DNA from: Lentisphaeraceae bacterium
GTDB taxonomy: Bacteria > Verrucomicrobiota > Kiritimatiellia > RFP12 > DVOR01
Assembly (NCBI GenBank): GCA_004555175.1
Contig: SFJE01000042.1
Span: forward strand, 1 to 14,552
Direction: 5' to 3'
DNA: 14,552 bases
The notes under the pieces were generated by a model. It was not told where the DNA came from, ran no database searches, and saw only the letters and a program-made list of their open reading frames with translations. This document shows positions 12,529 through 14,552 of this stretch, piece by piece; position 1 is the first letter of the stretch, and each line of letters starts with the position of its first letter. The translations under genes and the position numbers were made by a program.

Positions 12529-13302
12529 ATGACCGAAGACTCCGGCCACCCGGCGCGAAGCGCCTCCTGTCGACTGTCGACTGTCCACTGTCCACTCCAA
12601 GCGCAGCGAGCCTCCCCCGAGCGCCTGCAAAACCTCCTTGCCCAACGCGGCGTGGCCTCGCGGCGCGGCGCGGCCGAGCTCATCCGCGCCGGCCGCGTCA
12701 CCGTGGAGGGGGCCGTCGTCACCGAACCCGGTGCGCGCGTCGACCCCGCCGCCGCCCTTGCCCTCGATGGCCGCCCCATCCGCACCCAGGCCGAGCCCCA
12801 TCACACCTTCCTCTACTATAAACCCGTCGGCGAAGTCTGCTCCACCGATGGCCAAGGCGCCCCCACCGCGCTCGACCGCTTCCGCTCCCTGGGCCTGCGC
12901 CTGGTCTGTGTCGGCCGCCTCGACAAAGAGAGCGAAGGCCTCCTCTTGATCTCCAACGATGGCGCGCTCATCCAGCGCCTCACCCACCCCCGCTTCGCCC
13001 ACCGCAAGGTCTACGAAGTGACCGTCTCCCCCGCGCCCACCCCCGAGCACCTCCGCCGCCTGCGCGCACCCATGGTCCTTGAAGGTTACCGCATCCGCCC
13101 GGTCCAAGTCGACCCCCTCTCCCCCGACACCCTCCGCTTCACCCTCACCGAAGGCCGCCACCGCCAGATCCGCCTGATGTGCGAACAAGCGCACCTCCGC
13201 GTCCGCCGCCTCAAACGCGTGGCCCTCGCCTCCCTCACCCTCGGCTGCCTCCGCCCCGGCACCTACCGCCCCCTCACCTCCGCCGAACTCGCCAAACTCT
13301 AA
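12529..13302 (+). CDS. rRNA pseudouridine synthase, RsuA/RluB/E/F family
   Basis: 257 residues from ATG 12529, which has AAGGAAG directly upstream. The enzyme turns a specific uridine of rRNA into pseudouridine. An S4 RNA-binding domain (about 31-90, ERLQNLLAQRGVASRRGAAELI) precedes the catalytic domain. The catalytic motif is GRLDKESEGLLLISNDG with Asp132, and the downstream motif EGRHRQIRLMCE is present. GRLDKxSEGL is closest in style to RluE/RluF members, but the exact target base cannot be assigned. The N-terminal about 28 residues are not part of the family fold and include a translated heptamer array (residues about 13-22). An in-frame ATG at 12484 would overlap purB and is rejected. 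It is the last gene of the grpE-dnaJ-purB cluster. Confidence 0.88.
   Translation: MTEDSGHPARSASCRLSTVHCPLQAQRASPERLQNLLAQRGVASRRGAAELIRAGRVTVEGAVVTEPGARVDPAAALALDGRPIRTQAEPHHTFLYYKPVGEVCSTDGQGAPTALDRFRSLGLRLVCVGRLDKESEGLLLISNDGALIQRLTHPRFAHRKVYEVTVSPAPTPEHLRRLRAPMVLEGYRIRPVQVDPLSPDTLRFTLTEGRHRQIRLMCEQAHLRVRRLKRVALASLTLGCLRPGTYRPLTSAELAKL
12567..12594. repeat. Heptamer tandem array 5 (4 units), inside the pseudouridine synthase N-terminus
   Basis: Four 7-base units on the coding strand: CTGTCGA twice, then CTGTCCA twice (28 bases). They are translated as SCRLSTVHCP, near the start of the pseudouridine synthase and just before its S4 domain. The same CRLSTV peptide is encoded by array 2 in the deaminase. 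Confidence 0.9.
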
Positions 13303-13305
13303 CGT

Positions 13306-13345
13306 CCCCCACGCGCAGCGCGCTCACGCGGGGGGCCTTGCCCCC
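13306..13345. repeat. GC-rich palindrome cluster C
   Basis: CCCCC-A-CGCG (13306-13315) pairs with CGCGGGGGG-side bases (13327-13335) with one bulged A, and GGGGGC-CTT-GCCCCC (13331-13345) forms an alternative hairpin sharing the G-run. It starts 4 bases after the stop of the pseudouridine synthase gene. There is no T-run, so termination would be weak or Rho-dependent. Confidence 0.5.
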
Positions 13346-13422
13346 TGCCCCCCATTGGCGGGCCGCCTCCGGAATCTCCGGATGATCCGGCCTAGCGCGC
13401 CTCGGCCTTCACGCGAGCGATA

Positions 13423-13445
13423 GCGAGCACCTTGCGGCGAGCACC
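13423..13445. repeat. Direct repeat next to the hisG promoter
   Basis: GCGAGCACC occurs at 13423-13431 and again at 13437-13445, 14 bases apart, with a partial copy GCGAGC at 13413-13418. The last copy ends 2 bases before the hisG -35. It could be a binding site for a regulator or simple repeat decay. Confidence 0.4.
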
Positions 13446-13447
13446 GC

Positions 13448-13476
13448 TTGCACTTTTCGAATGAGTGTGCGATACT
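13448..13476 (+). promoter_or_regulatory. Promoter of hisG
   Basis: TTGCAC (13448-13453) and GATACT (13471-13476) are separated by exactly 17 bases, and the -10 is preceded by TGC (13468-13470), giving TGTGCGATACT. Transcription would begin near 13483, about 28 bases before the hisG ATG. Confidence 0.7.
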
Positions 13477-13510
13477 ATGAGGACTTATGCGTTCAGAAGG
13501 AAGTTGCCCT

Positions 13511-14380
13511 ATGTCTATTGTTCTTGGTTTGCCGAAGGGTTCGTTGCAGGAATCGACCTTCAACCTGATGAAGCGAGCGGGGTTTTCGATGACCTGCTCC
13601 TCGCGCTCGTATGTGCCGACGGTCAATGACCCCGAGCTCAAGTGCCGGCTCATCCGTCCGCAGGAGATTGCGCGCTATGTGGAGCTCGGGCTGCTGGACG
13701 CGGGCATCACTGGTTTTGACTGGATCTACGAGAATGGCTCGGATGTGCACGAAGTCTGCGAGATGTGCTACTCCAAGGCCACCAGCCGCCCCGTGCGCTG
13801 GGTTGTGGCCGTGCCCAATGATTCGCCCATTCAGTCGGTGAAGGATCTCGAAGGCAAGCGTATTGCCACCGAAGCCGTTGGTCTGGCCCGCCGCTACCTC
13901 GAGCAGAACGGCGTCAAGGCCACCGTTGAGTTCTCCTGGGGCGCTACCGAAGTCAAGGCCCCGGAACTCGTCGATGCCATCATTGAGCTGACCGAGACCG
14001 GCTCCTCGCTGCGCGCGAATAACCTGCGCATCGTCGACACGGTCCTCACCTCCACCACCCGCCTTATCGCCAACAAGCAGGCGTGGACCACGCCCGAGAA
14101 GCGCGCGAAGATTGAGCAGATTGCCATGCTGTTGCAGGGCGCCCTTGCCGCCGAGAGCCGCGTGCTGCTGAAGATGAACGCCCCCGAGGGTCAGGTGCCC
14201 GAGATCACCAAACTCCTTCCCTCCCTCCACGCCCCCACCGTCAACCGCATCAGCTCCGAAGGCTGGGTGGCCATTGAAACCGTCATTCTCGAGGATGAGG
14301 TCCGTGACATCATCCCTGCCTTGCGCGCCGCCGGTGCGCAGGGGATCATCGAACTGGCCCTCAACAAGGTCATTTTCTAA
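13511..14380 (+). CDS. hisG: ATP phosphoribosyltransferase, long form
   Basis: 289 residues; the first enzyme of histidine synthesis, joining ATP and PRPP to give phosphoribosyl-ATP in the cytosol. The N-terminus LGLPKGSLQESTFNLMKRAG and the PRPP-site segment DAIIELTETGSSLRANNL (155-172) identify the family. The C-terminal extension (about 215-289, with APTVNRISSEGWVAIETVI) is the ACT-like regulatory domain of the long form, so the enzyme should be a self-sufficient hexamer inhibited by histidine and need no HisZ. ATG 13511 is chosen because AGAAGGAA lies 8 bases upstream and homology begins there; an upstream in-frame ATG at 13487 lies only about 4 bases after the predicted transcription start. 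No other his gene is in the window, so hisG is separated from at least its immediate pathway partners. No attenuator-like His leader peptide was seen. Confidence 0.97.
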   Translation: MSIVLGLPKGSLQESTFNLMKRAGFSMTCSSRSYVPTVNDPELKCRLIRPQEIARYVELGLLDAGITGFDWIYENGSDVHEVCEMCYSKATSRPVRWVVAVPNDSPIQSVKDLEGKRIATEAVGLARRYLEQNGVKATVEFSWGATEVKAPELVDAIIELTETGSSLRANNLRIVDTVLTSTTRLIANKQAWTTPEKRAKIEQIAMLLQGALAAESRVLLKMNAPEGQVPEITKLLPSLHAPTVNRISSEGWVAIETVILEDEVRDIIPALRAAGAQGIIELALNKVIF

Positions 14381-14382
14381 AC

Positions 14383-14394
14383 GTTAACGTTAAC
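14383..14394. other. Palindrome of two GTTAAC sites
   Basis: GTTAAC occurs twice in direct succession, forming a 12-base perfect palindrome just after the hisG stop codon and before the ribosome binding site of the next gene. The overlapping 14380-14391 stretch (AACGTTAACGTT) is also palindromic. It could be an operator or simple 6-base repeat; its period of 6 sets it apart from the heptamer arrays. Confidence 0.35.
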
Positions 14395-14414
14395 CAACAC
14401 CAAGGAGCACGACC

Positions 14415-14501
14415 GTGGGTTCTATTAAGAAGAAACGTCGCGCCAAGATGTCCAAGCACAAGTATCGCAAACGCATCAAGGCAAATCGCCACAAGAAGTA
14501 A
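14415..14501 (+). CDS. bS22-like ribosomal protein (AURKAIP1/COX24 domain), 28 residues
   Basis: A 28-codon gene starting with GTG, with AAGGAG 7 bases upstream and a strong terminator 11 bases after the stop. The product begins MGSIKKKRRAKMSKHKYRKR and is extremely basic. The pattern MGSxxKKRRxKMSKxKxRK matches the AURKAIP1/COX24 C-terminal domain: the mitochondrial small-subunit protein mS38 and the short mycobacterial 30S protein bS22. It is therefore probably a small-subunit ribosomal protein bound to rRNA. It lies 34 bases after hisG and may be cotranscribed with it. Its length puts it below most gene-calling limits. The start is clear because no earlier in-frame start with a ribosome binding site exists. 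Confidence 0.88.
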   Translation: MGSIKKKRRAKMSKHKYRKRIKANRHKK

Positions 14502-14512
14502 GCGCTTTGGCG

Positions 14513-14545
14513 AAGAGAGCGGGCCCCAAGCCCGCTCTCTTTTTT
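14513..14545 (+). terminator. Strong intrinsic terminator
   Basis: A perfect 12-bp stem (14513-14524 with 14530-14541), loop CCCAA, with a T-run at 14540-14545. It follows the bS22-like gene and closes the hisG unit. Confidence 0.9.
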
Positions 14546-14552
14546 GCCGCTG

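Noticed and set aside
1672..12594. Heptamer arrays as parts of a CRISPR array
   Set aside because: The units are contiguous 7-mers with no spacers of constant length, and no cas genes are present.
11157..12785. Long open frame (542 codons) on the minus strand opposite purB and the next gene
   Set aside because: Spans two unrelated, well-supported genes on the other strand and has a low-complexity product without motifs.
13303..13510. A His-rich leader peptide or attenuator before hisG
   Set aside because: No short frame with clustered His codons was found between the predicted transcription start and hisG; the leader is only about 28 bases.

Overview
The window is about 14.5 kb of very GC-rich bacterial chromosome. 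It carries a PEP-CTERM surface protein, an E. coli-type PurB, a full-length DsbD, a long-form HisG and a 28-residue bS22/AURKAIP1-type ribosomal protein. That mix and the general look of the proteins suggest a member of the PVC group (Verrucomicrobiota/Kiritimatiellota/Lentisphaerota). This is an inference from protein style; no rRNA or other phylogenetic marker was tested. No tRNA, rRNA, CRISPR array, insertion sequence or phage gene was seen.

Layout. (1) 1-1068: a promoter, a PEP-CTERM protein of distinctly lower GC than its neighbours, and its terminator. (2) 1069-7442, minus strand: a probable operon read right to left, aspS (Asp-tRNA synthetase) - gph-like HAD phosphatase - membrane-anchored helical-repeat protein - PolB-like 3'-5' exonuclease - MTA/SAH-type deaminase. 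A separately promoted small cysteine-containing lipoprotein gene (1069-1530) lies further left and converges on the PEP-CTERM gene. (3) 7443-7772: a divergent intergenic region packed with short repeats, hairpins and two promoters. (4) 7773-13302, plus strand: dsbD, then a tight grpE-dnaJ-purB-rRNA pseudouridine synthase cluster behind its own promoter. (5) 13303-14552: hisG with its own promoter, then a 28-codon gene for a bS22-like ribosomal protein, closed by a strong terminator.

The genes are mostly housekeeping: translation (aspS, rRNA pseudouridine synthase, bS22-like protein), protein folding and disulfide chemistry (grpE, dnaJ, dsbD), purine and histidine synthesis (purB, hisG), and salvage or repair (MTA/SAH deaminase, phosphoglycolate-type phosphatase, exonuclease). 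AspRS carries His33 where the discriminating E. coli enzyme has Leu30, which predicts a non-discriminating enzyme and hence tRNA-dependent Asn synthesis.

The less ordinary content lies between and at the edges of genes. Five tandem arrays of a 7-base unit, CTGTNNN, are scattered through the window; two of them are translated at the N-termini of two unrelated proteins and give the same peptide core, CRLSTV. Three clusters of GC-rich hairpins occupy intergenic gaps. Five of six predicted promoters share an extended -10 element close to TGTGCTATACT.
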